A DNA stretch of 64,000 nt. It comes from Kalaharituber pfeilii (Eukaryota > Ascomycota > Pezizomycetes > Pezizales > Pezizaceae). The stretch's first letter is position 1. Each line of letters begins with the position of its first letter. Both the position numbers and the translations under genes were made by a program. The stretch lies in contig WHUZ01000007.1 of NCBI GenBank assembly GCA_015179045.1, forward strand, positions 1,042,501 to 1,106,500, written 5' to 3'. Positions 12,277-24,201 of this stretch are shown one piece after another. The notes beneath the pieces were generated by a model. It searched no databases. It saw nothing but the letters and a program-made list of their open reading frames with translations, and was not told the origin of the DNA.

Positions 12277-13054
12277 GGTGCTTGGGAGATTGCTAACTGA
12301 ATTTCAGCAAGACAACCTGTCTCTGTTCATTTGTTGAGCATAGCTGTTATTAAGTGACTCTGAGAGACCAAGGCATGGCTATGTCGTTGATCCAGTGTTT
12401 GCTTGCAGTGGACTGTGTATAAACGATGCCTCACAATTACTTCTCTCACTTGTAGCCCAGAAAAAGCCTTTTGAACTGCAGCCTGTTCAATAGCACTGTC
12501 ATCTGTAAGAAAATATTGAACAACCCATCGCTGACACCACTTCTTAATATATCGAAGACCCTCTACAATCAAGTTGCTAAACTCTCGCTGTAGCAAATAT
12601 GTGCACCTGGAATCCAAGTACCATATTCATCTCGTACCATAAATGTAAGTAGTTGCCAGCCCTCATGTTTGCAGATATCATGTGTAGTATCAAAAGTGTA
12701 AGATATCCTCGTTGAGTCAAGATTCGTAGATATTCTTGATGAGCAAATACAAGTCCTGATGCTACCAATTTTTTACTATCTATAACCTCTAGATATTGAT
12801 AATGATAGCTCATAGCTTCTAGATACTCAATTGTATCTTCAATATCTGTATGCCAATCTTGACCAGCTCTTGCAACCCATATTTTTTCCTTATTCCATCG
12901 ATTTTTCACTTTGAGAGTTGTATTATTGATTCTCTTGCGAGTTAAAAATGTCCCACCAATATCTTTGAAGTTTTTCAAGAGTCTGAGCACTTCCTTGTCC
13001 TCGAATAGCATGCCAAACTTCAGCACTTTGATATCCCTTATTGACTTCTGTATC

Positions 13055-13653
13055 TGTCACGCGCGGTGGCGGGCGGATGCTGCTAAGGGATACGACCGGT
13101 TCAGGGTAACAGTAGTTTCGCAAGCGCTGAACGGCAGAGGCTAGACAAACTTGACAGGAGAGGCTTGACAGGAGAGGCTTGACAGGAGAGGCTCGCAGGT
13201 AGCGCTTCAGCGGTTCCGGTTCAGCGGTTCTAGTTCAGCGGTTCTGGTTCAGCGGCGATGGCAGGCTATGGTGAAAAGGCAGAGAAGATCAGGTACTGAA
13301 TTAGATCTAGGGATTGACAAGAATGACAAGAACATATGGACTGCAAGGAACTATATGGGTCTATTAAGAAGACAAGACAACAGACAAGGAGAGAAAGAAC
13401 TATTTACATGAGGGCCAGATGGGGCCTTTATATGATAGGCTCATTAGCTAAGAAACATACAAAGGTAGGAGCAGCGACGAGGGCAGTAGCAAGAGCAGGG
13501 TGGCGAAGGCAGTTTTCACTATATCATAGCACTACTTTAACGAGCAGGCGGGCTATACTGGCAGCTTGCTAGCTACCTATAGCTAGCCGGTTCTATGAGC
13601 TTGCCGGCGGTTGTGGCTTAGCGTGCGGAGGCTGTAGGGCGCGGGCCGTGACA
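13055..13653 (+). mobile_element. Solo LTR (599 bp) with GTATC target duplication
   Basis: It starts TGTCACGCGCGG and ends GGGCCGTGACA. The 5-bp flanks are GTATC at 13050-13054 and GTATC at 13654-13658. It interrupts the MULE transposase: joining the two sides at one GTATC restores ...KEVIDTEVNKGYQ... in frame on the minus strand. It is in inverted orientation to the LTR at 9561-11573. The TGTCACGG/CGTGACA ends recall fungal gypsy-type LTRs. Confidence 0.9.
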
Positions 13654-13920
13654 GTATCAATAACTTCTTTAATTGCGGAGTTGAGCTTCATGCGGTCAGA
13701 TTAGTCAAGATCATGACTATGACTAGGTCCCCCTCTGCCTTGTACTCTAAGTACATGAAAGTAGCGTTGAGAAGTCTCAGTAGGATGCTATTCCAATATC
13801 TTAATCTTTATGTCACATATACCAGCTTCTCGTTTGGTTGACATTTGGGATTTCTTGTTGGAGGACTCGGAGGTAGGCTTTTTTGGACAGTCATCTAAAG
13901 GTCTATGTAGGGGACAGTCC

Positions 13921-13976
13921 CAATATTGTGTATCATACTTCTGACCCCCAATATTGTGTATCATACTTCTGACCCT
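13921..13976. repeat. 28-bp tandem duplication in the transposase N-terminal region
   Basis: Two adjacent 28-bp copies start CAATATTGTGTATCATACTT at 13921 and 13949. Since 28 is not a multiple of three, the duplication shifts the frame of the minus-strand transposase. Confidence 0.85.
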
Positions 13977-14414
13977 TATTTTTTCACTCAAAGGAGTAGA
14001 TATTATCAATATGTCTAATATACATATGAAATCTAGATATCAATCTTAGTATATAATGAAATTTAACCACTATATATAACTTACTCTGATTCGGTCATAG
14101 TAATTATTTCATTGATATGAGATAATCGCTCCCTTCATGCATGTATGCTTGGCTATGCAGATAACACGATAGCTGATATTATATTGGATTTTTGAAATTG
14201 ATAACCAGTAGATATAAAGACAATAATATTACTTCAAAGACATAAACTGTAGAAAACATATGTGCGGGGTAAACAAATAAACAAAAAAAAAGGCTAAATT
14301 TAACTAATTTTTAGGTTATGCTAGGCATGAGACTAGATACTATACTATTTTTATATGGTGGCGAATATACTGTACTTAGTAAGTAGCTTCTGTGATAGTT
14401 AGTGTCGAGGCTAC

Positions 14415-14566
14415 TACTATGTTTGATGGCCTGCGTGGTGATTACATAACTGCGCGGTGGTTAATGGCTTGCGCAGTACCGTACTTGCTAACTACTGCAG
14501 CGACCGGTGTGTGAGCCGCTTTACCTGGCCTTGGCAAACTGGGGCCGATTTACTGGTAGACGTCCC
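14415..14566. repeat. Right terminal inverted repeat of the MULE
   Basis: It ends TAGACGTCCC at 14566 and contains the complement of the shared core CCAGTTTGCCAAGGCCAGGT. It pairs with the left repeat at 8498-8650 over about 150 bp with several gaps. Confidence 0.8.
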
Positions 14567-15524
14567 AATATAACCTGATGGAAAGATGGTATCGAGATCC
14601 GCCATAACTGCAGAAGGAGGCGGGTGCAACAGCCCAGAAATGCCCTGTAACTCATCTCGTCTCCCTCGCCCCTCGCCCTTTGTTAAGCGCTTGAGTACAG
14701 GTACTGTACTCAGTACAGTACAGTACTCTACAGTATGTCAGCCAGACTAACTGCCCCACTCCGCGGGCCGAGAGGATTCTTGGCTTGGCGCTTGTGGAAC
14801 AAAGCGCAGGCTGTGGCTTTCTGAGCTCCGACTAAGGCCAGGCGGCGCATATGCAAAATGCAGAGGTCTATGCAGGATGCGCTCCGCCGCTGCATATCAG
14901 AACGCTGCAGGCGATGGCATACTTCATACTTATTTAGTCCTCCCCCACCCACTTTGTAATATTTACCACGCCGGGCCAGTCAAGACCCCTAATCCCATTT
15001 TCCGTGAAACGTCGCCTCCAATGAGCCCCTCGCCGCACTTCCGCGAGCCTGTAGATGGGCAAGGAAAGAAAAAGAAAAATAGTCGAAACATCCCTCTGCT
15101 TGCTCCAGCCCTAAGCAAATCGGCCCCATCGCGGCGTTAACGTCCCTTGCTTAAGCGACCGCCGCTGCAGCATCCATCTTCAGACTGTGCAGGATCGGAA
15201 CAAAAAAGGGCTAACTTGACCCCTTCTAGACTTTCCTTGTGTGAGTAGTCAGCAGCCACCCCCCCCCCCCCCCACTCCCCCCTCCCCCCAACTCCCAACC
15301 CGCCGCATCCCCGTACTAAACAATAATCGCCAAGTTGCGGACTGCCAGTGCAAGGTGTCAAACATCGCTGCAGAGAGAGCAAAACCATCTTCACCACAGT
15401 ATGCTTTGCAATTGACTCATGAATACCAAGGTGCCATCTTCACTCATCATCATCCCAATCGCCTCTCTTCCGACAAGATAGAAGAGAGAAGAAGAAGTTT
15501 CACACCTTACTGCTACCAACCGTG
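14567..15524. other. Upstream region of WPL1
   Basis: This 958-bp stretch between the transposon and the WAPL gene should hold the promoter and leader. It has a run of 15 C at 15259-15273 followed by a pyrimidine-rich tract. No coding sequence is supported. Confidence 0.4.
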
Positions 15525-18500
15525 ATGGAGGCTCAGCGCCAGCGCCGAGGGCCCGTCACGTATGGCAAGCTATTTGCCAATCGGAGGAGAGTATCCAACC
15601 TTTCAGAGCAGAATCAGTCCCTAGAAAAGCAGCGTCCTCAAGACAATGGCCCATCTACAGTAGCGATTCAGTCAACAAGCTCAATGCTACATGGTTCCGG
15701 ATCCACGACTGGCAGTTTCACAAAGGACAGCTCCAACAAGCAGAATTCTAATTCCCAGCTCAAGTCGTCCAAACTTAGCGTCTCCAAGAGCAGCAAGCCT
15801 CTCCTTGCAAGGTCAAATTCAGCCGCAGATGTTATGGAGCGAGGGATTTTTGATGTCCCATCGAGTGATGAGGAACCCGTTAATACCAAACCAGTATTCC
15901 GACGGGCGGTATCTGCATTACAAAAGAAGGAGGATGCTAGTCGTTTGAGTGATAAGGAGAAGTCATCTTCAGCTAGGATCACACTGGAGAAGGTCGACAA
16001 GAAACCAGTGCGACATGTGGCCACACTGGAAGAAGCCCTGGCGCGGGCAGAAAGAGAGTGTGTACCAAAACTATCTAACAACGACGCACGAGCTGGATCA
16101 GAACTCACCACGCTAATTCCAGCAACAATATCTACATACCGGACTGTCAATTCCAAGGCGATTTCTACTTCATTTAAAAATTCTGCAGGGCGCTCAGAAC
16201 CATCGGCACTTTCTCCAGGGTGCATGGAAGTAGTACAGAAACGTACTATTAAATCAACATCTGTTGTAACGGAGGAGAAGCGCAAAACCACAATTGAGAT
16301 ACCAGTAACGGTGAATGAATCTAAAACTCAAAGGCCACGCCTAATCAGGGATGGTGAATTTACCCAGAAAGTTCCAAAGGACAGTACAGCTCTCGAACTA
16401 TCAAGGCAGCAATTGTCAACCGCAAAAAATGTAGTTACGGAATCCAATCAGAAAAAATCAGCCCCACCCCCTCAAACTCAAGCTCCCGCCTCTGTTACTT
16501 CAATATATATACCCTCACCTACATTGGATCCGGAGCAATATCCACCACTTAAGTATGGAGAGTTGCTTTCGAAACAATCTGATGGCCAATATGGAACAAC
16601 ACCCGTACCAAGGGAACAGCTTGTTACGAGAAAGGTGATGATGAAAAGGGCGCGCGAGCCGGGTACCACTGATCAGGAAATCGAGAGGGAGGCTACTCCA
16701 CCTCGAAGAAGAAGATTAATTGATACTCTTGAGATTGATCAATCGGTCAATAAGCTACAACGGCGTCCAATAGATCATGAAATGGATGTTGATAGCGAAG
16801 GTGATACTGAAGGACTGCAGATGATGGCACTTGATGACTCTCAGTCGCAAGCGGAAAAGCATTGGCTGTTTAATGACGATGCAGAGTCATCACAGCAAGT
16901 TCAGCTTGCCTTTGGAACAGCTCCAACGCCATCAGCATATTCCCAGCGTACCTCAAGAGTAACTTACGGAAGGCAGCGCTCTTTTCTCACTGAAGAGGTC
17001 AAAGATGGCGATGACCCATTCGCCGACCCATTATTACTCCCAGCTAGGGAGTTAGGAAGAAAGCTTCGTTCTGCGCCAATTCTCGACGATCTTGAAGAGG
17101 AGGAAGTACAGAATTCAGGGATGGTGAAAAGTCTCCATGAATTACGTGAGGCTGGAGTGAATAAGAGGTTCCTTGATAATGTTGAAGGGTACTTTGAGGA
17201 TATTGAAGGGAATGTCTCAATTGGTCAGAAACGTGCAGGGTATGTTGCCTTCTACCAGGTATTTTCCAGTATGATGTTAACGACAGAGTAGATGCATTGA
17301 ATTGGTTACAAAATTGAGAGACAAATCCTTCCTCCATAAGTTCCGGGCAAACAACTTTGAATCAAGGCTTTTAGTTGATTTCAGGAAACAAACAGATGAG
17401 GTAAGGTTCTATAATATTTATATACAACTAGAGTATCTAATGTCCTTTAAAGATAATACGCTTCGTCTTAAGCTTCATGGTCTGGACTTTCTTGGAAGAT
17501 GACGCAAATGCTCCGGTTCTCCAGCTAGTCCACGAGAATGGCATTATATCCATGCTAGATTCGATGCTCGACTCAACTAGAGAGATATTGTTGATTGCAA
17601 AGGACAAAAAAACAAACATGTCTAAGGCTGCGCAGTCACTGGTTGCAGATTTTTGTAATCTCATCAAGAAGTCGAAGATATTCAACAAGCTGCCAAAAGT
17701 TCTGTCGCCTCAAGTTATGGCCCTAGCTACATTAGATGCAGTTATCAGAGGGTTACGGCAAGCAGGGTGGATGGGGGATTGTCTACCAATAGCAATGGTG
17801 AGGAAGTTGGTCAAGATTCTGGAGCCATTTCAGGGAGAAAGAGATCTAGAGAAACGAAAGCGCATTGACCCATTGCTAGTTGAAATCCCCGTGTCTATTC
17901 TCGAATCCCATAGCATTGGGAGTGAGAGTGCGCGCGAAACCGAGCTGTCGAATGAGGAGCTTGGGACACTCGCGAATATACTTCCAGGTGTGATGGATTT
18001 TGAAGGGGACGATTTCACGTCCGTCCAGCTACTAACACTTCGATTGAGTATCAACCTTACCAACCATAGACCGGTTGTTTGTGATACCTTCGGCCGGCAA
18101 GATATAATATCAAGACTTGTTGGAATAGCCCAGGCAAAGTTCCAAGCCCTGTCTGGGCCCTTGGAGGAGAACCGGCGGTCAGTTGAATTGGATTTTCTAA
18201 TCCTAAGCCTTGCTCTTATGATCAACTTTGCCGAAATGAGTGATGCTGCAAGGTTAGCTTTTATACAAGGTCTGTTACGTTAAAATACTATTATAGTATC
18301 AGACTTTCAATGGCTGATCATGATCTATATAGGACCAAAAGAAATTCCACAATTAGACACCTTGCTATTATTATTCCTGGAAAGGCTGGGGCGAGCTGCA
18401 GAAGTTTGTAGAACCTACGTTATTTCTGTCACTCATCACTAACAAAAACGACAGGCGGATTCCATGGAGGAGTCACAATCAAATGTTGGCTTTGGATACC

Positions 18501-18727
18501 TTTCAATATTGCTAGGAAACCTATGCCAGAATACTACAGTGCGGAATCTCGTCCGGTCAAAGATGCCCGAAAAGACACTAGCGCCCTTGGTCAATGCTGT
18601 TCTAGAATTTGTGTCTCACAACCGCAAAGTAGACGAAGAAGCAGATGAAGAAAGTTGGCATAAGGGGTACACAGAGAGGTTGGAGCAAGTAGCTGTTCGG
18701 TTACAAAACATTGAGGGTTTTTCTTGA
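15525..18727 (+). CDS. WPL1: Cohesin release factor, WAPL domain protein
   Basis: Five exons (15525-17239, 17292-17400, 17453-18269, 18333-18403, 18455-18727) total 2985 nt and encode 994 residues. WAPL/Wpl1 (Rad61 in budding yeast) opens the cohesin ring with Pds5 and so limits cohesion and loop size in the nucleus. The first 540 or so residues are Ser/Thr-rich and probably disordered. The WAPL domain starts around residue 540 with SLHELREAGVNKRFLDNVEG, followed by ELVTKLRDKSFLHKF, VWTFLEDDANAPVLQLV, DAVIRGLRQAGW and near the end GFGYLSILLGNLCQN, all characteristic of fungal WAPL. Exon 3 uses an AAG acceptor (17450-17452). The start is the first ATG, one codon after a GTG in the same frame. 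The MAU2 cohesin loader lies 40 kb downstream. Confidence 0.93.
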
Positions 18728-18852
18728 TATCATAGATGTGGCTGTTTCGAATATGACACGGAGTTGTCGGGGGACTTTGTTAGATGCTCAATGGGTGATC
18801 ATGGCACTTGGATTTTTCATTTTATAATCTTCTTTTCTCCTTTTCTTTTTTC

Positions 18853-18891
<39 letters not shown>

Positions 18892-20227
18892 TTTTTGGTG
18901 GTGGGATTTACGGCGTAATGTTGCTGGAAGCTTGTGCAATTATTGTTTATGCTATGTCGGTTAGATCGCACGGAGTTGGTACCAGGAGCAGCGGCACTCA
19001 TTGTACAATACAGGAACATGACTACGACATTGGATGTCTCCTAAGGACTTTAGTTGTCTAGCCTTCTTTTGGTAAATCTAAAGTGCGCTTGACGTGCATC
19101 CGTGGATAACCTTTTAGGAGCCTAAATATACATTGTTTCACTGCGGTTGTTTCCCCGATGTCTCACGTGTCCCCATCCTGGCGGTTGCGCTTGAATGTAC
19201 TCCACTCTGCGCAGTCGGGACGCTGTGAATAGCATCATGCTTGTCCAAGTCCAACATTGCCTGGTATCACACCGTTCCCCGTGCGTGCAAGATGGGGGGC
19301 GTTGCGCCGATCCCCTTGCACCAAGTCTACGGCGAGATGCATCAGCGTCACATGCCCTCCGAAAGCCGCCCATGTCGACGACGACACATCGAGTATTACT
19401 GAGCTAGTGCTCCCAGCCGAAGCAGACGCGAGGAACCACAACCAAGGCTACCAAACCTACGGTGCAGTCCTGTCTGTCCCATCGCCCTCCCCACTGTATC
19501 CGATCGCAAAGCTGCAACAGCAAACTGTACCGTCCACCGTCCACAACCGAATTCCTTCTCTACCCACTACAGTACAGTACTGAGAGCCATCGCCAGCGCC
19601 CCACGGAGTTCCTCGGCCGTCGCCGTTCCTAGCTGCTACCCGCCGCACGAGGTTACGCCAGAGCGCCTCATTCCTCGCTTCCCCGGCTGCCCCAGTCACT
19701 TTTTCCCACCCACCTTTGCTTCCTGCGCTGCGCTGCGACGTGCTGCAAGGTAACACCTGAAGCACCGAAGTACTGCTTGTAGCGGTGCAGACACTTTTAT
19801 CCATCTTGTCAATTGGGGTCGAACGAACTCCTTTATAATCTCTTCCCCCTCCCCACCCCCCGACCGCCCTTTTTCCACGCCGAAGAAAGCTCCTGTTCGC
19901 TCTACTACTGCTTCTGGGGCCAGACTTTGGTGGCTTAGAAGTCAGGAACGTTCGAATTGTAACTCAACATCCGCCACTTTCCACACTGAGCCGTGTGTGC
20001 TTCTAGTCGCCTCTCCTGAACCCATTTACTTTCAAATAGCTCTAATATCCTGAGCTTTTCTTACAAATTTGTATTCTTACAATCAAATTACTCTGATACC
20101 CGATTTCCGAAGAATATTATCTCCTTCCGAACTAAGATTAACGGGAGAAGCGCATTCCACCAAAGTCCAATAGCTATCATCTACATCTGTGTGAGTCCGA
20201 GGAAATAGTGGAGAACAGCTTCTAAAT
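18728..20227. other. WPL1-RHB1 intergenic region
   Basis: This contains a run of 31 T (18858-18888) just downstream of WPL1, then about 1.3 kb upstream of RHB1 with C-rich and pyrimidine-rich leader-like sequence. Open frames here (for example 19257-19583) show no recognisable motifs. Confidence 0.4.
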
Positions 20228-21071
20228 ATGCCCGCGCCCCCGAAGCAGAGAAAGATTGCCATCGTTGGGAGTCGTGCTGTCGGTATGTTTGGTTACACCC
20301 TCGCGCCACTCTTGCACTTTTGTGTCGCATGGAATGCATCAGCTTATTGTGGAGGAACAAAGGCCGATGTGTAAAACCGCCGTTCGGATTGTTGACTTGT
20401 AAATATTCTTGATTTTCGCAGGAAAGTCTTCTTTGACTGTACAATTTGTGGAAAACCATTTTGTGGAGTCGTATTATCCCACAATTGAGAATACCTTCAG
20501 CAGGATTATCAAATACAAAGGGCAGGAATATGCTACAGAGATCATCGATACGGCGGGACAGGTATGTCACCTTCAACTTGGAGAGCTAGATATAAGTGCA
20601 GGGCGGTTGAGGCCGGGAGGAGTAGAAGCTAACTGTTGATTTTCTGAACATAGGATGAATATTCCATCTTGAACTCAAGGCACTCTATTGGCATTCATGG
20701 CTATATGTTGGTATATTCCGTTGCATCGAAACAGTCGTTCGAGATGGTGAAGATCATCCGGAGCAAAGTTCTCAATCACCTAGTAGGTTCAGCATCAAAA
20801 GTATATGATATCGGAGCTGATCATTCTATCAACGCAGGGAGCTGATTGGGTCCCGATAGTAGTTGTTGGAAACAAATCCGATCTGCACATACAAAGACAA
20901 GTCTCTTCAGAGGAAGGAAAAGCTCTCCAGCAAGAATGGAATTGTGCTTGGATCGAGACTTCGGCGCGGCACAATGAAAACGTTACGAAGGCATTTGAGC
21001 TAATGATTGCAGAAGTGGAAAAGGCCCAGAATCCTACCAGCAGCAATGGCATGAATTGCTCGCTCATGTAA
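20228..21071 (+). CDS. RHB1: Rheb-family small GTPase
   Basis: Four exons (20228-20282, 20422-20561, 20654-20782, 20838-21071) total 558 nt and encode 185 residues. The P-loop is GSRAVGKS (residues 14-21); the Arg in place of the Ras Gly12 is the Rheb hallmark. The switch I/effector region is SYYPTIENTF, switch II is DTAGQDEYSIL, and the guanine-specificity motifs are NKSD and ETSA. The C-terminus CSLM is a CaaX box, so the protein should be prenylated and membrane-bound. Rheb activates TORC1, and fungal homologues also affect arginine uptake and nitrogen signalling. The upstream neighbour WPL1 and the downstream kinase are on the same strand, but intergenic distances of about 0.9-1.5 kb argue for separate transcription. 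Confidence 0.96.
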
Positions 21072-22002
21072 TTTGCTGACAATTTCTTCCTTTTGCCTTT
21101 GGTAATGGTACGATATGCTTACCGGTGTTGCCTTGATGACCTGCTGTTACCGTGTTCAAGCACTTTTCCTTTCTCTTCTATTTGGTCTTTTTTTTTTTTT
21201 TTTTTTTTTTTTTTTCCTCTTCTTTATTTATCTTAACGGCGATCACGGTACACGGGGGATGCTTGAAGTCTTTCTCCGGCTGATCTTTTGGTATTTATTA
21301 TTATTATGCGATATTAGAGGGCCATGGGAGGAGTTGCTACGGCAGAGATGTCCTAATGGGTGGCGGGTTTTCACTTTTGTCTATTGTCGTCTCAAGTTTG
21401 TTTGAACAATACAGAACACATGCATGAATAGGAATGTAAGTGCTAGTGGTAATACAGGCAAAGGAGCCAGCACACGCGGAACCAAATGGCGTGCAGCCCA
21501 AGTGAACTCTGCTCGGCATGGAATACATGCTGCCAGCATGGATGCATCAATACGGAAGCACGCAGCGCGGTCGGTTATGATAGGCCAATGGGCACCACGT
21601 GTGGCGCCTCGCTCCATTGAGCAAGCGTGGTCCTGCTTCCCCCTACCAGTGCCGATGACGCCGCTTTATTGGATGTGTGGCGCAGGCCACACGCGGGAGC
21701 CACTGCTGCAGCATGGGGCCAGTGCTGAATAAAAGCAGCACCGGATCGGCGCCAGCGAACGTTCAGCGCTGATCCAGTTGCTGCCCAAACGCACCTCGAC
21801 GCATCGATCGTGCTTTGAAAAATTTAGACAGCAAGCAGAACGCATTGCACTCACTGACGAGTATTTGTCCGCACTGTGGGCGGCCCCCTCCACATCTTCC
21901 TCCTCCTCATCGCCATCCCTCATCACGGCCGGCCCCAGCCAGCACCGAGCCGACTACTCGCAGCAAGCTTCTCACATTACAGATCGGTTCCTGTCGCGAA
22001 CA
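21072..22002. other. RHB1-BUR1 intergenic region
   Basis: A run of 28 T lies at 21188-21215. The rest holds the 3' end of RHB1 and the promoter and leader of the kinase gene. The kinase frame stays open upstream to 21778 but contains no ATG before 22003. Confidence 0.45.
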
Positions 22003-24201
22003 ATGAAACGGGCAAGCCCAGAGAATGCCTCTTCAGGGCCGTTGACCAAACGCCCACTGAAGATGAACGATGATGGCACGCCTCGCTTCAAAGGATGCTC
22101 ATCTATCCAGCATTACGAGTTCCTAGGAAAGCTCGGAGAGGGGACTTTTGGGTGTGTATAGCTGGAGATGCCTCATGCCCAACTCTTTGCTCCGGTCAAC
22201 TTTGCTGTTCATTGGGTTTCATGTCCTGACGTTCTGTCTGTAGTGAAGTACACAAAGCTCGTGAAATAGGTGCTGGCGGAGCATTAGTTGCTCTGAAGAA
22301 GATTCTTATGCAGCATGAGAAAGAGGGCGTGAGTTGGTCTTTTGTGCTCGATCTATCGTCAACAATAATGGGGAGAATGCTAACTAAATCTATTCTGCAC
22401 CTAGTTTCCTATAACTGCGCTCCGAGAAATCAAAATCATGAAGATGCTATCGCATAAGAATGTGCTGTCACTCAAGGAAATGGCTGTGGAGCGAGAAAAA
22501 GGTTCGTTTCGATTGTTCTTCAATCCTCTCACACCAACTAAATTTATCAGATCCTTATAAGCCGAACAAGGTCAAGTTGATCATATACATGGTCGCACCG
22601 TACATGGACCACGATTTATCAGGATTACTAGAGAACCCGAATGTGAAGTTTACGGAGCCCCAGATAAAGTGCTATATGCTCCAGCTTTTGGAGGGAACAA
22701 AATATTTGCACGAAGTTAGTAACTGGACACGTCACTTGCTGTTTTTTTCACATAAACTGATTATTTCTTCCTCCAAGAACCACATATTACACAGAGATAT
22801 GAAGGCAGCCAACCTTCTGATTAACAACAAGGGTATATTGCAAATAGCAGATTTTGGTCTGGCACGAAAATTCGACGAACCTGCGCCAGTGACCGGGGGA
22901 GGTGGGGGGATAGCAAGCAGGGACTATACTCAGTGCGTTGTTACACGCTGGTATAGACCTCCAGAGCTTCTTCTTGGCGAAAGGAAATACACGACAGCAA
23001 TCGATTTATGGGGGGTCGGGTAAGGCTCAAGATATCGTTCATTACGTCTTTGATCGCTTATCATTGGTTTCCTCCTCAGATGTGTCTTTGCCGAGATGTA
23101 TAGAGGCAAGCCGATCCTCCCTGGACAGTCCGATCTTGACCAAGCACATCGGATATTTAAGCTATGTGGCTCACCCAATGACCGGAACATGCCGGGTTGG
23201 GACCGGTTACCTGGTTGCGAGGGGGTCAGGAATTTCGGACCTTATCAGAGATCAATGGAACATCAATTCAGCGAGTTAGTGTCATGTGATCCCATAGAGT
23301 TTTCTTACAGCTAACTAGTACGTAAAGTATGGGGAGTGCTGGTGTCGCACTTTTGTCTGAGCTTCTTATGCTAGATCCTCGAAGGCGAATTAATGCGATC
23401 GATGCATTGAAGCATGAATATTTTACTGCGTTGCCGCTGCCAGCGAAGCCATCAGATATTCCAAAATTCGAAGAGAGCCACGAGCTCGACCGCCGGCGAC
23501 GGCATCAGCGAATCCCACCACCTGCACCTGCCGGTGGAACTGTCGGAGTTGGAAACCACAATAACAATGACGTTCCATGGGGCAATTCTCGTGGCGATCG
23601 GCGCGCGAATGGTGCTTGGGATAGCTCGCGAGGAAGGCCTTATGAAAATCGCAGCGGCTCAGCCATACCAATTGGAAGTCAGCCTAGAATTCCTCCAGGG
23701 GCCCATGTAAATTCGGATCATCGAGCGCCATGGGCAGCTAAGAGCATTGAGACACAGAGCTTACCGATGGGACGAGTACCACCGCCACGTGATCACGGGC
23801 TTCCAGCAAGGCCACCTCTTCCCAGGGATGATAGAGACAGGGAGCGGGGCGGCGGGCCAATGGAACGCTCAAGGTCGGGTAGGAACGGTACAAGCAATAT
23901 TGACACCTATATACCTTCTTATGCCGGTCCTGGAGGTCGCGGTGATGAAGGTTTGCCGCCCAGAATCAGAGATGATGGTCGAGGAAGAGATTGGGATAGA
24001 GACAGAGACAGAGATTATCATCGGGATAGAGACCGGGAAAGGGACCGGAGGGATCGTGGGTGGGATGACAGAGATAGGGACTATGCGCGAAAACGAAGCA
24101 GAAGCCCACCACACCCTCCAGACCGTGACCGTGACCGGGATCGGGATCGGGATCGGGATCGGGATCGGGATCCACGTAGTAGAGAAGTATATCGGCGATG
24201 A
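22003..24201 (+). CDS. BUR1: BUR1/CDK9-type cyclin-dependent kinase
   Basis: Seven exons (22003-22151, 22244-22328, 22405-22501, 22551-22714, 22778-23019, 23080-23274, 23328-24201) total 1806 nt and encode 601 residues. The glycine loop is [11 protein letters not shown], the catalytic Lys is K68 in VALKK, the cyclin-binding helix is PITALRE (80-86), the catalytic loop has HRD (170-172), DFG is 190-192, and the T-loop Thr is T221 in [15 protein letters not shown] Gly run and DYTQ precede the T-loop Thr. BUR1/CDK9 phosphorylates RNA polymerase II and Spt5 during elongation. After about residue 340 the tail is Gly/Arg/Pro-rich and ends in a tandem Arg-Asp array (23981-24180). Two introns use AAG acceptors. 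The ATG at 22003 is the first in frame. Confidence 0.93.
23981..24180 (+). repeat. Arg-Asp tandem coding repeat in the kinase tail
   Basis: The coding sequence repeats GACCGG/GATCGG-type hexamers that encode alternating Arg and Asp. The 3' end (24121-24170) is an almost perfect array. Such RD tails are common in RNA-processing proteins and are prone to length change. Confidence 0.85.

Larger units (their letters stand above)
9525..14009 (-). pseudogene. MULE-family transposase, disrupted by insertions and frameshifts
   Basis: Fragments of one transposase lie in order on the minus strand. Near 13.8-14.0 kb there is a Cys-containing N-terminal part (YWDCPLHRPLDDCPKK). At 13.03-12.7 kb is a central segment, followed after a frameshift by THDICKHEGWQLLTFMVRDE and GTWIPGAH. 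At 12.6-12.3 kb is WVVQYFLTDDSAIEQAAVQK, the MULE catalytic block. At about 12.1 kb is ITTTNPVKSWHARIKRG, and the last part, DKVYVEEI then SEKVGAPAK, spans the second LTR. Two solo LTRs (13055-13653 and 9561-11573), a poly(A) insertion, a 28-bp tandem duplication, at least two frameshifts and in-frame stops (12.1-12.2 kb) inactivate it. Removing each LTR with one target copy rejoins the frame exactly. The order of blocks matches Mutator-like transposases of fungi. Confidence 0.8.
8498..14566 (-). mobile_element. Decayed Mutator-like (MULE) DNA transposon with nested insertions
   Basis: The two ends are imperfect inverted repeats of about 150 bp. Both begin GGGACGTCTA and share CCAGTTTGCCAAGGCCAGGT (left at 8518-8537, right as its complement). 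The shared part continues inward to a CATTAACCACC motif. The coding content, read on the minus strand, is a transposase of the fungal MULE type, now broken. Long inverted repeats plus this transposase make MULE the best class. No clear 9-bp target duplication flanks the outer ends, so the element is old, or one edge is slightly misplaced or rearranged. Internal insertions are listed separately. The interior is much more AT-rich than the neighbouring genes. Confidence 0.85.

Noticed and set aside
13055..13653. Initial reading of 10.4-11.6 and 13.1-13.6 kb as terminal repeats of one transposon
   Set aside because: Each copy has its own TG...CA ends and its own 5-bp target duplication (ATCTC and GTATC), so they are two independent solo LTRs in opposite orientation.
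15668..16291. 207-codon frame antisense to WPL1
   Set aside because: It overlaps the real coding sequence on the other strand, has no motif and is a compositional shadow.
21778..22002. Upstream extension of the BUR1 frame
   Set aside because: The frame is open but contains no ATG before 22003; the first codon would be TTG.
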